A stretch of 41,124 bases of DNA, from contig DYJH01000008.1 of NCBI GenBank assembly GCA_020723255.1, positions 1 to 41,124 of the forward strand, read 5' to 3'. Shown here piece after piece: positions 24,622-33,227 of this stretch. This DNA comes from Desulfonema limicola. GTDB taxonomy: Bacteria; Desulfobacterota; Desulfobacteria; Desulfobacterales; RPRI01. The position numbers and the translations under genes are program-made. A model generated the notes under the pieces. The model was not told the origin of the DNA. It worked only from the letters and a program-made list of their open reading frames with translations, and did no database searches. Within the stretch, counting starts at the first letter, position 1; each line of letters opens with the position of its first letter.

Positions 24622-25620
24622 CTACTGTATCATAAGATGTTTTATTTTTCCAGGAGGAACAGAAAGTACTTTTATGGTTTTGCTACCGTCAGGAATTCCT
24701 GCGGTAACGTCAATTTGTGATAGCTCAGGGGCTTTACTGTATCCTGCACAAATAGATGCCGCAAGCAGTATTGCATCATTGCTTCCGCCATTAGGTATTA
24801 TCGCTAACGGTCCCGGAAAATCTTTTACCTTTAATATAATATCTGAAGACGGATTGAACAGCTTTTCTATGTTTTCGTTATCTGACTTGTTTCGCCCGAC
24901 TATTATTTTTGTGCTTTTATTTATACGAAAATGACGGCCGAATTTTAATAAATGAAGTTCATTTTCCAAATAATTTTCCTGGTTCACAAAAAGATCCTTT
25001 AATCTTATGGAAAATTCCTTATCTGTCAGAAGGCATCCGCCAGCAGGAGCAGGATAATCCGAAATACCGAATTCTGCGGCGAGAGCTATCTGAGGTTTTC
25101 TTGACTTTCCTGCAAAATCAAGCAGAAGCTCCCTGTCAACAAGCCCGTCTTTTTCAGGAATTGATGGAGCAAGCTTTCTTGCAGATAATGGTCTTAGTAT
25201 ATATCCCTCATAACCTGAATGCTTCTCCACATACCTGAGGGAGGATGCTGTTTGAGACATGGGTCGCTGTCCCAGCACTTCTCCGCTGAAAAGAAAATCA
25301 ATGCCTTTTGCTTTCATAATGCTTCCTGCCATCATAAACATCAGCGAATGACAATCCAGGCATGGGTTCATATTTTTCCCATACCCGCAATGCGGGTTTT
25401 TCAGCATTTCCATATATTCTTCTGTAATATTTCTTACAGTTAGAGGTATGCCGGTTATTTTTGATGCTTTCACCGCCTTTTGTGAAGAAAAGAAAGGAGT
25501 TTCAAATGTAACCCATTCAACTTCAATTTGCTGTTTACGAAGTATTAATGCTGAAAGAATACTGTCAAGCCCGCCTGAGCAAATGCCTAAAGCCCGGACT
25601 TTTTTTTTGTAATTTGTCAT
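24622..25620 (-). CDS. PP-loop tRNA-thiolation-like protein with NFACT-R-like C-terminus
   Basis: A 332-residue enzyme. The N-terminal half is a PP-loop ATP pyrophosphatase of the MnmA/ThiI type: SGGLDS at residues 15-20, then C78 and the CLDC pair (C87, C90) with HSLMFMMAGS, SGEVLGQRPMSQ and GGCLLTD (C196). The remaining 130 residues include LLKFGRHFRINKSTKIIVGR, resembling the RNA-binding NFACT-R (DUF814) domain. Such proteins are annotated as tRNA thiouridylases, but their target nucleoside is not established. It stands alone on the minus strand among decayed genes, with no clear ribosome site. It may relate to sulfur supply from the YeeE/YedE pair; that is only a guess. Confidence 0.8.
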   Translation of the reverse strand: MTNYKKKVRALGICSGGLDSILSALILRKQQIEVEWVTFETPFFSSQKAVKASKITGIPLTVRNITEEYMEMLKNPHCGYGKNMNPCLDCHSLMFMMAGSIMKAKGIDFLFSGEVLGQRPMSQTASSLRYVEKHSGYEGYILRPLSARKLAPSIPEKDGLVDRELLLDFAGKSRKPQIALAAEFGISDYPAPAGGCLLTDKEFSIRLKDLFVNQENYLENELHLLKFGRHFRINKSTKIIVGRNKSDNENIEKLFNPSSDIILKVKDFPGPLAIIPNGGSNDAILLAASICAGYSKAPELSQIDVTAGIPDGSKTIKVLSVPPGKIKHLMIQ

Positions 25621-25629
25621 AATTGTATT

Positions 25630-25692
25630 TTAAAGTTCAAATTCCTTTTTCAGATCTTCCCAAGAGATTGGCTCACCAAGTTCTTTTTTAGC
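25630..25692 (-). pseudogene. C-terminal relic of an antitoxin-like gene
   Basis: The minus strand encodes KAKKELGEPISWEDLKKEFEL followed by TAA at 25630; a TGA lies immediately upstream in frame. The ELGEPISWEDLKKEF pattern resembles the acidic C-terminal tail of small type II antitoxins. No toxin gene or N-terminal half is present. The length (20 codons) makes the assignment weak. Confidence 0.35.
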
Positions 25693-25778
25693 TTTTCACG
25701 CACTATAACTTAAAATGGTTTTATAAAAATAATTATAACCAATTCTTTAGCTTTTGCGCAATGATCATTTGTAAAACA

Positions 25779-27449
25779 TCAGGCATGCGACATCAAGGCT
25801 GCAGAATCGGGCGGCATATCTGCCAATTCAATTTCAACATTGATGCATGAGGGTTTGCCGCATTCAAAAGATGCTGCCAGCGCCGGCAGTAATTGATCGA
25901 TTTCAGTGATGTGTTTACCGTGGCATCCCAACGCAATAGCAACATCATGATAACGTGCATCACTCAGATTCACCGCGATATTTTTTCCGGGGCCGGAAAT
26001 AAAATCCTGAAATCGCTTCGTAGCGCCCCATGTGCGATTATTCATAATCACAACAACAATAGGCAGGTTATGGCGCGCCATTGTATCGAATTCAGCCAGC
26101 GTGATGCCGACACCGCCATCGCCGGTAATACACAGCACATGTTTATTCGGATGTGCACGCATAACGCCCATCGCAAAGCCCATGCCGAAACCGAGACAAC
26201 CAAGATGACCATGCGTGAAAAAACGACCTGGCTCTTCCTGCCGTATGACCTCAGCAATCCATTGGTGCGCTTCGGCGCCGTCCGCAACTACTATCGTGTC
26301 GCACGGCATACTATTAATTATGGTTTTTGCTGCCTGATACGGATGCAACGGCGAACTGCGACGTGTAAGTTGTTCGGCAAAGCGCTGTTCGCGAACAAAA
26401 CGCAAACTCTGCAGCACCTTCTGCCACGCCGACCAATCCGGCCATTTATGTGTTCCGGATTTTATGTTCAGCGCAAGCAGCACCTCGCGGCTGTCTGCCA
26501 CTATCGCAATATCGACATCGCGAACCCGTCCGATTTCTTTTGCATCGCACTCCACATGAATTACTTTTGCATTTGCCGGTACAAGACGAGAGGCGCCCAA
26601 CGTATAAACACCGAAGCGTACACCGAGCGCCAGTATGACATCAGGAGCCAATTGGGGTTCGCTCAGTTCCAGCATTTTAAAAAACCCGCCTGCGTACAAC
26701 GGATCACTGCTTTGCATCAAACCGTGGCCCTGGTAATCAGAAAATACAGGGATGCCCGCTGATTTTACGAAAACACGCAATTCTTCTTCGGCTTTGCATT
26801 GCCACGCGCCTTCACCTACCATAATGACAGGACGTTTTGCATTCTCCAATAAATGCAAAGCCGAATCGATAGCATCTTCGCGAGGCAAAGCCGGTGTATC
26901 TGCAATAATTGTCTTCGGAATCACGACACTGTCTTCATCTATAAGCGCATAGGAAACATCCATAGGAATATCAAGCAGCACCGGTCCGGGCGGATCCGAT
27001 GTTGCAATGCGGATAGCATGTGCAAGCAGGCGTGGAATATCGCTTGTTGAAGTAACGCGATTCGCCCACTTTGTAATAGGTTTGGCAATGGCAACCTGAT
27101 CAAAGCCGCCCTGTACCATGTTTGCTTCCGCATAATTCTGAGGAATCGAAGCAGCGATATATAAAACCGGCGTACGATCCAGATAGGCATTTGTAATCGA
27201 TGTAATAACATTCGTAAAGCCAGGACCGGCGGTAATCAGCGCAACACCGAGTTTTTGAGCAGCGCGTGCATACCCTTCAGCTGCGTGCCCTGCGGCCACT
27301 TCGTGACGTACATCGAGAAACGGAATTTTATGTTCGCGAATTCCCTGAAAAATGGTTTCCAGATGACCGCCGTAAAGCGCAAATACATTATCAACTCCGG
27401 CCTGCAGCAACGTCCGTACAACAAGCTCTCCGCCTGTGATCATTGACAT
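25779..27449 (-). CDS. Benzaldehyde-lyase-like ThDP-dependent enzyme
   Basis: A 556-residue thiamine-diphosphate enzyme of the acetolactate synthase superfamily, closest by eye to benzaldehyde lyase: it opens MSMITGGELVVRTLLQAGVD, almost the lyase's own start. H29, E50 (cofactor activation) and Q113 line up with the lyase's key residues, but the lyase's H26 is Y26 and A28 is G28. The ThDP motif is GDGGVGITLAEFDTMARHNL ending in MNN. Large-subunit acetolactate synthase itself is less likely. It probably makes or breaks acyloin bonds; the exact donor is open. Its base composition is visibly more GC-rich (many gcg/cgc codons) than its neighbours, suggesting transfer. Confidence 0.85.
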   Translation of the reverse strand: MSMITGGELVVRTLLQAGVDNVFALYGGHLETIFQGIREHKIPFLDVRHEVAAGHAAEGYARAAQKLGVALITAGPGFTNVITSITNAYLDRTPVLYIAASIPQNYAEANMVQGGFDQVAIAKPITKWANRVTSTSDIPRLLAHAIRIATSDPPGPVLLDIPMDVSYALIDEDSVVIPKTIIADTPALPREDAIDSALHLLENAKRPVIMVGEGAWQCKAEEELRVFVKSAGIPVFSDYQGHGLMQSSDPLYAGGFFKMLELSEPQLAPDVILALGVRFGVYTLGASRLVPANAKVIHVECDAKEIGRVRDVDIAIVADSREVLLALNIKSGTHKWPDWSAWQKVLQSLRFVREQRFAEQLTRRSSPLHPYQAAKTIINSMPCDTIVVADGAEAHQWIAEVIRQEEPGRFFTHGHLGCLGFGMGFAMGVMRAHPNKHVLCITGDGGVGITLAEFDTMARHNLPIVVVIMNNRTWGATKRFQDFISGPGKNIAVNLSDARYHDVAIALGCHGKHITEIDQLLPALAASFECGKPSCINVEIELADMPPDSAALMSHA

Positions 27450-27556
27450 ATAGTAATCGCCTTATAATTTGAGAACGTTAAAATATGATTCTCTTTTGCT
27501 CGATCAGTCCTATTTTTAAAATATTCAACATATTTCAATTTATAACCATTATATCA

Positions 27557-28870
27557 TTATTTTGACAAAAGCAAAAAGTTGTTCACCGAAAAAAAACCGG
27601 GATCAAGTATTGAAGCCGGCACAAAAAAACTTGATTCCGGATGCGGCGCCCGGTTTGAAGTTGTAGCATGATGATTTTTTTCATCAATAAAGTGTGTAGA
27701 ATCAAAATCTCCGGTATTGTTTTTTCCGCTGGGGGTCTCGCTATAATGCGATAACAAAGAAAGCCAGGTGCGGAACTCTCCGGATCTGTCAAACACCTCT
27801 TTGTACCAAATGGTATAAGTTTCCTGGTCAATGTAATTTATATGCAATCCCCAATTATAATATTGATCTTTAGGCATTTGTTCCACGATCCACACTTTTC
27901 TTGGCACATAGGTAATATTAAGAGGCGCCCATGTTGCTCCCTTCCACTTGGGATCTTCATAACCATACTTCGGATGATTGTCTGTATAGGGAAATACTCT
28001 TATCACCCTTCCATCCGGTAATTCCTGCATTGGGAGCATATTAGGACTGGTGAAAGAAACAAGAATAGTTTTTTCTCCCACATATTTCCATGTCATTGTG
28101 CGGTCTTTGCCTCCCCACATATAGTTGGTATCTATCCATGAGTCGGAACCCATATATGGGTCAGACCTCGTTGTTGATCCGGTTTGCCGGATCCTGCGTA
28201 TGGCAGGAATATAGGCATAATTACTGTCTTCTTTCGGATCAATATAAATGTAGGCCATCGAATTTATTCCCTTGCTGGACATAGGTTCCATAATTCTTTG
28301 AAATTCATAAGCTAAAACCCTGTCGGGGTTTTTTAGTTCCTTGCCGGGCAGTCTGCCGTTCATATAAAGTCGATGATCCATACCTTGAGCATAACGTTCT
28401 TCTCCTTTACTTTTATCTATCCAGCATACCCTAACATAATCCTTTGAAGCCATAAAACGATATCTCTGAAAATCGAAGTTATAAATGATCTTTGCCCCTG
28501 CTTTAGGATCTTTTACATCAATGTTGGGAAAAGGCATACCATAAATGTTTTCAGGATATTTTCCGGTACGTTTATCAACCAGATCACCATCGGGGCTTAC
28601 GTCGAACTTACCTGCATTTTTTGCGCTCGCAGCAAGAAAGTTGCCGGGAAGTTTGTATTCGAAGTTTATTTTCCCTGGTGTAATTATATAATCACTTTTT
28701 TCAACCGCACGGTACATGGCAGGGATAAGCAGGTCTTTGTACTGTGCGCAGTTGGTTTTGTCTATTATCTTGGGTAATTCCACAGCCTGCAAAATGCCGG
28801 CACATGAAATCAAAACAACCAATGAGCACAAAGTAATCCCGAAATATTTTAAGATTTTCTTCCACTTCAT
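27557..28870 (-). CDS. DUF1329 outer-membrane-associated protein
   Basis: A 437-residue exported protein. The signal sequence ends ISCAGILQA; either C23 is lipidated or peptidase I cuts after QA. The mature protein is the DUF1329 family, related in fold to LolA/LolB lipoprotein carriers: GMPFPNIDVKDPKAGAKIIYNF, a middle AYEFQRIMEPMSSKGI, YIPAIRRIRQTGST, SDPYMGSDSWIDTNYMW, and PRKVWIVEQMPKDQYYNWG near the end. In other bacteria such genes occur with hydrophobic-compound metabolism and RND-type exporters. The ATG follows AAAGGAGGAAGG. A 28-bp inverted repeat lies 43 bases upstream. Role not established. Confidence 0.9.
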   Translation of the reverse strand: MKWKKILKYFGITLCSLVVLISCAGILQAVELPKIIDKTNCAQYKDLLIPAMYRAVEKSDYIITPGKINFEYKLPGNFLAASAKNAGKFDVSPDGDLVDKRTGKYPENIYGMPFPNIDVKDPKAGAKIIYNFDFQRYRFMASKDYVRVCWIDKSKGEERYAQGMDHRLYMNGRLPGKELKNPDRVLAYEFQRIMEPMSSKGINSMAYIYIDPKEDSNYAYIPAIRRIRQTGSTTRSDPYMGSDSWIDTNYMWGGKDRTMTWKYVGEKTILVSFTSPNMLPMQELPDGRVIRVFPYTDNHPKYGYEDPKWKGATWAPLNITYVPRKVWIVEQMPKDQYYNWGLHINYIDQETYTIWYKEVFDRSGEFRTWLSLLSHYSETPSGKNNTGDFDSTHFIDEKNHHATTSNRAPHPESSFFVPASILDPGFFSVNNFLLLSK

Positions 28871-28912
28871 GTTTCCTTCCTCCTTTAATTGTTATCGTTA
28901 TTATAATTATCT

Positions 28913-29014
28913 TTCTCATCGGCATAAATCAGCCCTTTTGAGGATCGCATCAACTAGTACGCCCTGTCAGGCAAGGCATGAAACAACAAAAGGGCTGATT
29001 TATGCCGATGAGAA
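28913..29014. repeat. Perfect 28-bp inverted repeat with 46-base loop
   Basis: The arms 28913-28940 and 28987-29014 are exact reverse complements. The loop holds a small nested hairpin (GCC...GGC, 28961-28972). There is no T run on either side, so it does not look like an intrinsic terminator. It lies between the stop of the PAS-LuxR gene and the start of DUF1329. It could be a MITE-like insertion or a structured leader. Confidence 0.85.
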
Positions 29015-29148
29015 CCAAATATGACTTTTTATAAAATAGGCAAAATTTTACCGACAACGTATTTGCTTGGAAGGTATGGTTTATAGCAGGCGTCTTTTAA
29101 AATTCAACCATAAGAAAATCTTAGAACAACCATAGTATGAATTTAGGG

Positions 29149-30333
29149 TTATTGAAGACTTAATAGATGCAATCGGAGGTTGGCTCTTTTGTCTTTTAAA
29201 CCCAGTTTTTTTCTAAGGCTAATCCGATGAAATTCAACAGCACCGATACTTATTGCCAGCAACTCTGCAATTTCTTTAATTGATCTTCCTTCTTTCACAT
29301 GAGTTGCCACTTCAATTTCCCTGGGTGTCAGATTATAATATTGCAACTTCAGTTGCTGCAAAAAAGATGAGGTAATAGTATTAAGATTTGCTTCGACGAT
29401 ATTTAAAAGAGACAGTTGACGGGCTGATGGGTTGCCTTTCTTCAAATTATTGACATGCGGCAAAACTAGTTCCCTGATATTAGATAAAATTTTTGCTTTA
29501 AGATCCATTTTATCTTCTTCGAGTTGCCTCAATAATACTTTTAAGGCGGTATTAACTTCCTCAAGATTTTCGGTTTTCAGCCTTAACTGTTCTTCTGATA
29601 GAACACGTTCGGTTATATCCCGGCCATAAACCAGAAGGCCATCTTCTAATGGATAGCCGTAAGATTCGTACCATCTGCCAAAAATCGGGCAGGCTTCCGA
29701 ATATACAAGAGTTTGAGTTTCAATAGCGTTTTGGCCTTTCCGCAAATACTCGCTGTTCTTTTCAAAAGGCAATACTTCCCACATGTACTTTCCGATAATT
29801 TCATCTCTTTTCTTCCCGATAACTATCTCTGCTTTCTGATTCAGGTCTATGATACGCCTATCCCGGTCATAGCTAATATAAATGTCGGTAGTTTTAGCCA
29901 AGACAGTGTATATTTTCTGGTTTAATTTGCGCAGGGCTTCGTCGGTCTGATTGAGTTCAGTTAAGTCCCGGATAATAAAAAGAACTCTTTTTGAATCGGT
30001 TTCATCTCCCAATTCAAATGATGACACTTCACCATGAAATTTTGCGCCATCTTTTTTCAGAAACAAAAGTTCGCTTTGCACATCACTGCTTCGGGATAGT
30101 TTTTTAAAGAACAAAAATCTTCGTGAATCCTCAGGATCAATAAGCTTTTTACTCCCTATATGGCAAATCTCTTCCTCGGAACGGTCGAACATCCGGCAGG
30201 CAGATGGATTTGCAGCCGTTACTGCGCCATCAGAAAATCCTATAAGAATACCATCGGCTGAATTTTCAAATAATAAACGGAACATTTGTTTACTGTTACT
30301 GAGCGATTTCTTGGTTTTGAGTTCTTTTTTCAT
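29149..30333 (-). CDS. PAS-PAS-LuxR transcriptional regulator
   Basis: A 394-residue soluble regulator. PAS 1 spans roughly residues 16-130 (RLLFENSADGILIGFSDGAV, ending in FIIRDLTELN). PAS 2 is about 140-245 (LAKTTDIYISYDRDRRIIDL, ending in VYGRDITERV). A coiled coil around 245-285 joins them to a C-terminal LuxR/FixJ helix-turn-helix (LTPREIEVATHVKEGRSIKE and then IGAVEFHRISLRKKLGL). There is no kinase or receiver domain, so the PAS domains sense directly. This architecture is frequent in sulfate-reducing Desulfobacterota. It probably controls the DUF1329 gene that follows it on the same strand. Confidence 0.92.
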   Translation of the reverse strand: MKKELKTKKSLSNSKQMFRLLFENSADGILIGFSDGAVTAANPSACRMFDRSEEEICHIGSKKLIDPEDSRRFLFFKKLSRSSDVQSELLFLKKDGAKFHGEVSSFELGDETDSKRVLFIIRDLTELNQTDEALRKLNQKIYTVLAKTTDIYISYDRDRRIIDLNQKAEIVIGKKRDEIIGKYMWEVLPFEKNSEYLRKGQNAIETQTLVYSEACPIFGRWYESYGYPLEDGLLVYGRDITERVLSEEQLRLKTENLEEVNTALKVLLRQLEEDKMDLKAKILSNIRELVLPHVNNLKKGNPSARQLSLLNIVEANLNTITSSFLQQLKLQYYNLTPREIEVATHVKEGRSIKEIAELLAISIGAVEFHRISLRKKLGLKDKRANLRLHLLSLQ

Positions 30334-30377
30334 TTGCAGCTCTCTCTTGTTCTTCTTCTACCTTCCGGACTCGCGGT

Positions 30378-30719
30378 TCACAGACGTGTTAAGAAAAAGA
30401 TCGATAATCCAGCCGATAAAGCAAAGCCTCGGGGTAAAGAACCGGATGGTTCCTGAAATGTTGTTTCTTTCTTGTAGGAAAGAAACTTATCTACAGAGGC
30501 TTCGACTTTCGTTTCGATCATCAATACTCCGGCATCACCAGTTAAAACAGTAGTATTGCCAATGCCGCCGGAATCGGAAAGCATATAAATATTCTTGACA
30601 AGCTTCTCAGCGCTTATTTGAACCTCAGCCTGTTCTTTAGCATATAAAAAAGAAGTAAATATTAAAAAGGTAACAACACTTCCGATTATAGCGAAAATAT
30701 TTCTGTGTTTCATTAACAT
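30378..30719 (-). pseudogene. Metallo-beta-lactamase-fold protein, truncated before the metal site
   Basis: The product would be 113 residues. A signal peptide (about 1-28, ending FLYA) leads into VQISAEKLVKNIYMLSDSGG then NTTVLTGDAGVLMIET, the first strands of a secreted metallo-beta-lactamase-fold hydrolase. Homology ends at about residue 84, before the HxHxDH zinc motif; the rest is unrelated. The break at about 30468 falls in a 9-bp inverted repeat (30463-30471 and 30478-30486). It starts with ATG at 30719 behind AGGAGG. A nonfunctional remnant is the best reading. Confidence 0.7.
30463..30486. repeat. Perfect 9-bp inverted repeat at the MBL truncation point
   Basis: GTTTCTTTC and GAAAGAAAC separated by six bases, located where metallo-beta-lactamase homology ends. 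It may mark the deletion joint. Confidence 0.6.
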
Positions 30720-30809
30720 ATTATGTCCTCCATATGTATGATAACCCCTACCGTTTTTATATAAAATTCATTATATGTCAAAATAGCTAAGAAGTTATAG
30801 TGCTCTTCA

Positions 30810-32213
30810 CTATGGATTTCGTTGAAGTATAATGATATACTCATTCCTCATGGTGTTGGCAATTCCTGATATTTGTCTTGCCAGAGTCCGAACAGGTGAA
30901 AAATGATGCTGAACCGCCATATCAATCAGAATTTTATGCAGCCCCGTTACTTCTTCCTTTGGGATATCAAGAACCTTGCTCAATTGATTATCATTTGTGC
31001 CGATAATAATTGTGCAAAATTTTTCAGGTTTTAATACTCGTGCACATTCGAACAAAATTTTATCCATATGCTCAATATAGAGCTGATATCTCTCTTTAAA
31101 ATTTTTTCCACGCAGCCCGACCATTTTCTCTTTTAAAACATCGATGTTTTCCCCCATTAAATTCAAATGAAATAAATCGTTGTCCAGATAATCGATGGCA
31201 AAACTGTAAGGGGGTGAAAACAGGATTCCGTCGACACTACTTTTTTTAATTATAAGATTGCGTGCATCGCCCTGCAACAAGTCGGCTTTGGCCAGAAGTG
31301 ATTCCGAGCCTTGTAGTACGTATTGAGTTTTTTTCACTACGAAAAGATATCGTTCGAGAATGGCTTGAAATTGATCATAAGGTGATTGTCGTTTGCTTCT
31401 TTCCGCATATCCGGCACTGTCAAGGTATGCCAGCAACAAAAAATCAAATACATCCGTTTTATCAGTTTTAATTAGCTCAAAAAATCGTTGCGTATATTCT
31501 GATTTAAAATATATCTTTTCTTTATTGATACTATTAGAATCATTTGGCAATTCATACTTTCTGTTTTTTCTGCCGACAATTGGTGAACCCGCAAATCGGC
31601 CGAAAAATTCAAATAATTCTTTTGAACTTTTCAAGGCTTGGTCCAAAGGCTCTTGTTGAATTGTCAAAGCATTATATTTCACCTGTGACATGAATCGGCA
31701 AAACGGGCTTGCATCAATGCCGATTGAATTTATGCCCATGAAGCTTGCCTCGATGGGTACCGTTCCTGAACCCATCATGGGATCCAGTATTGTATCACCG
31801 GGTTTAATTCCCATAATATTTATCAGGGCTTTAACCATCTGGGGATGGAATTTCCCTCTGTAGGGGAACAACCCATGAGTAGAATATCCGGTACGGAATT
31901 GATTTTTCTTAAAAAATGATTTGAGACGGGGCGATGAGTGCGCAGGCAGGAGAAGAGGTTCTCCGGTACATATCAGATAGTGACGGGTGAAACGATCTCC
32001 CACCCGGATAAAATAGGCGCCATTGTCTGCGAGTTCATCTTCATTAAGAATTTTACTTTCATAATAAGCAAGCGCCAGTTCATACACTTCGTTTAATTGA
32101 GGTGAAAGAACAAGATTTTCCGGGAAAAGTTTGCGGAACATACCCTCGGATAAAACATCAAAAGTTGATATGTTATTAGATGATGATTTTTTTGAACCCA
32201 TACATTTACCCAT
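30810..32213 (-). CDS. DNA methyltransferase with SPPY motif (RM system)
   Basis: A 467-residue DNA methyltransferase. The SAM-binding motif LDPMMGSGTVPIEASFMG comes about a third of the way in, and the catalytic motif SPPY (in ILFSPPYSFAIDY) follows much later. SPPY is typical of N4-cytosine enzymes. The preceding HGLFPYRGKFHPQM is a recurring stretch in this group. It is last in the minus-strand operon C protein-endonuclease-methyltransferase, 22 bases after the endonuclease stop. It protects host DNA from the adjacent endonuclease, alone or with the second methyltransferase at 33228. The start may be the ATG at 32213 or the one four codons later. Confidence 0.88.
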   Translation of the reverse strand: MGKCMGSKKSSSNNISTFDVLSEGMFRKLFPENLVLSPQLNEVYELALAYYESKILNEDELADNGAYFIRVGDRFTRHYLICTGEPLLLPAHSSPRLKSFFKKNQFRTGYSTHGLFPYRGKFHPQMVKALINIMGIKPGDTILDPMMGSGTVPIEASFMGINSIGIDASPFCRFMSQVKYNALTIQQEPLDQALKSSKELFEFFGRFAGSPIVGRKNRKYELPNDSNSINKEKIYFKSEYTQRFFELIKTDKTDVFDFLLLAYLDSAGYAERSKRQSPYDQFQAILERYLFVVKKTQYVLQGSESLLAKADLLQGDARNLIIKKSSVDGILFSPPYSFAIDYLDNDLFHLNLMGENIDVLKEKMVGLRGKNFKERYQLYIEHMDKILFECARVLKPEKFCTIIIGTNDNQLSKVLDIPKEEVTGLHKILIDMAVQHHFSPVRTLARQISGIANTMRNEYIIILQRNP

Positions 32214-32235
32214 AAATATGATGGATTAAAAATGG

Positions 32236-32832
32236 TTATCTAAGCGCTCTTCCATCGGTTCCTTTTTTGATCGGAGGAATGTCGGTTGACTCTGCATCAT
32301 GTTCAATTTCAATTACAGCCAGAATTCCTTCCTCTATCAATATATTTCGCCAAACAGAAAAATAAGGTTCAATTTCCGAATAGCTTCCGATACGATCGGT
32401 TAAATATTGATACATATTTCTGGAAGGAAGGATTAGAATACCACCGGCCAACACCCCATCTAAGAGCCCGACAGCCATTTTATTCAACGCCCGGTGACTT
32501 GATGAAATATTGCCGGTCTCCCATTCAACGGCAAAATAACGACCATCAGAAACTTTCTTTACCGCATCGATCGGTCCGGGTTTAATCCGCGAAGCAATAG
32601 ACATGCGATATTCGCGTTTCCATTTATTTCGAACCAGAAATTCTTGGAAATTCTTTTTTATGGGCACAACCCCATTGGCCTTTTTTTCGGGATAAAGTGT
32701 AAACTGACGGCTGCCTTCCGGATGTGTTACGGATAATATAGCATTTTTTATTTCATCAAGAAGGGTTGCAAACTCGGGGGTCTTACAAAAAGGACCTTTT
32801 TGAATCAGGAACTCAATTTTTATTATTTTCAC
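32236..32832 (-). CDS. BamHI/BglII-like type II restriction endonuclease
   Basis: A 198-residue protein, a normal length for compact type II enzymes. The likely active site is D89, E103 and E105 in GPIDAVKKVSDGRYFAVEWE, the D-(13-16)-E-x-E spacing of BamHI-type nucleases, in contrast to the usual PD-(D/E)xK lysine. The following TGNISSSHRALNKMAVGLLD would be the helix after it. Identification rests on this motif and on the neighbours, so family assignment is moderate and the recognition site is unknown. Its start overlaps the controller gene by 20 bases. Confidence 0.75.
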   Translation of the reverse strand: MKIIKIEFLIQKGPFCKTPEFATLLDEIKNAILSVTHPEGSRQFTLYPEKKANGVVPIKKNFQEFLVRNKWKREYRMSIASRIKPGPIDAVKKVSDGRYFAVEWETGNISSSHRALNKMAVGLLDGVLAGGILILPSRNMYQYLTDRIGSYSEIEPYFSVWRNILIEEGILAVIEIEHDAESTDIPPIKKGTDGRALR

Positions 32833-33052
32833 TGAGCAGTTCCTCCACTTTTTGTATTAGTTCTATGGATGATATATTAAGGGCTTTGGCAATTTGAAGA
32901 ATAGTAGTTAATGAGGGCTGTCTAATGCCTCTTTCCAAAAGGGAAATATAGCTTCTGTCAAGCCCACTTTCCTGGGATAACCGCTCTTGAGAGATTTTTA
33001 AAGCTGTCCGAAAATGACGGAGGGATTGCCCAAATGCGCTTGCAGAATTCAA
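32813..33052 (-). CDS. XRE-type controller (C) protein of the RM system
   Basis: A 79-residue single-domain helix-turn-helix protein: FGQSLRHFRTALKISQERLS, then SGLDRSYISLLERGIRQPSL and ILQIAKALNISSIELI. The length and position directly before the endonuclease gene match C proteins, which delay endonuclease expression until the host is methylated and then autoregulate. It overlaps the endonuclease gene by 20 bases. AGGAGG (32 codons not needed; it lies about 10 bases before the ATG at 33052) is a good ribosome site. Its operator is probably the palindrome at 33137-33146. Confidence 0.88.
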   Translation of the reverse strand: MNSASAFGQSLRHFRTALKISQERLSQESGLDRSYISLLERGIRQPSLTTILQIAKALNISSIELIQKVEELLSENNKN

Positions 33053-33136
33053 CCTAACCTCCTATTAATCTTATCTCCGAAAAAATTTATTTTGTGTTTA
33101 AATTTATATACATGATTCATATGCCTTTGATCTACA

Positions 33137-33146
33137 GACTATAGTC
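33137..33146. promoter_or_regulatory. Candidate C-box operator
   Basis: GACTATAGTC is a perfect 10-bp palindrome in the 175-base gap between the divergent controller and methyltransferase genes. Known C-boxes use GACT...AGTC half-sites with a short spacer, and this one fits with a two-base spacer. A second, clearer copy was not found, so the match to the two-site pattern is partial. Confidence 0.55.
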
Positions 33147-33227
33147 CGCAAAAAAACAATTGATCGAAATGAGAGGGTGTGGTATCAAGGTACATTGTAT
33201 TGTTAAAGCCAACTCATTAAATCAATC

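Noticed and set aside
25893-26762. A 289-codon open frame on the plus strand
   Set aside because: It is antisense to the ThDP enzyme, whose GC-rich codons leave the opposite strand open. Its translation has no recognisable family pattern.
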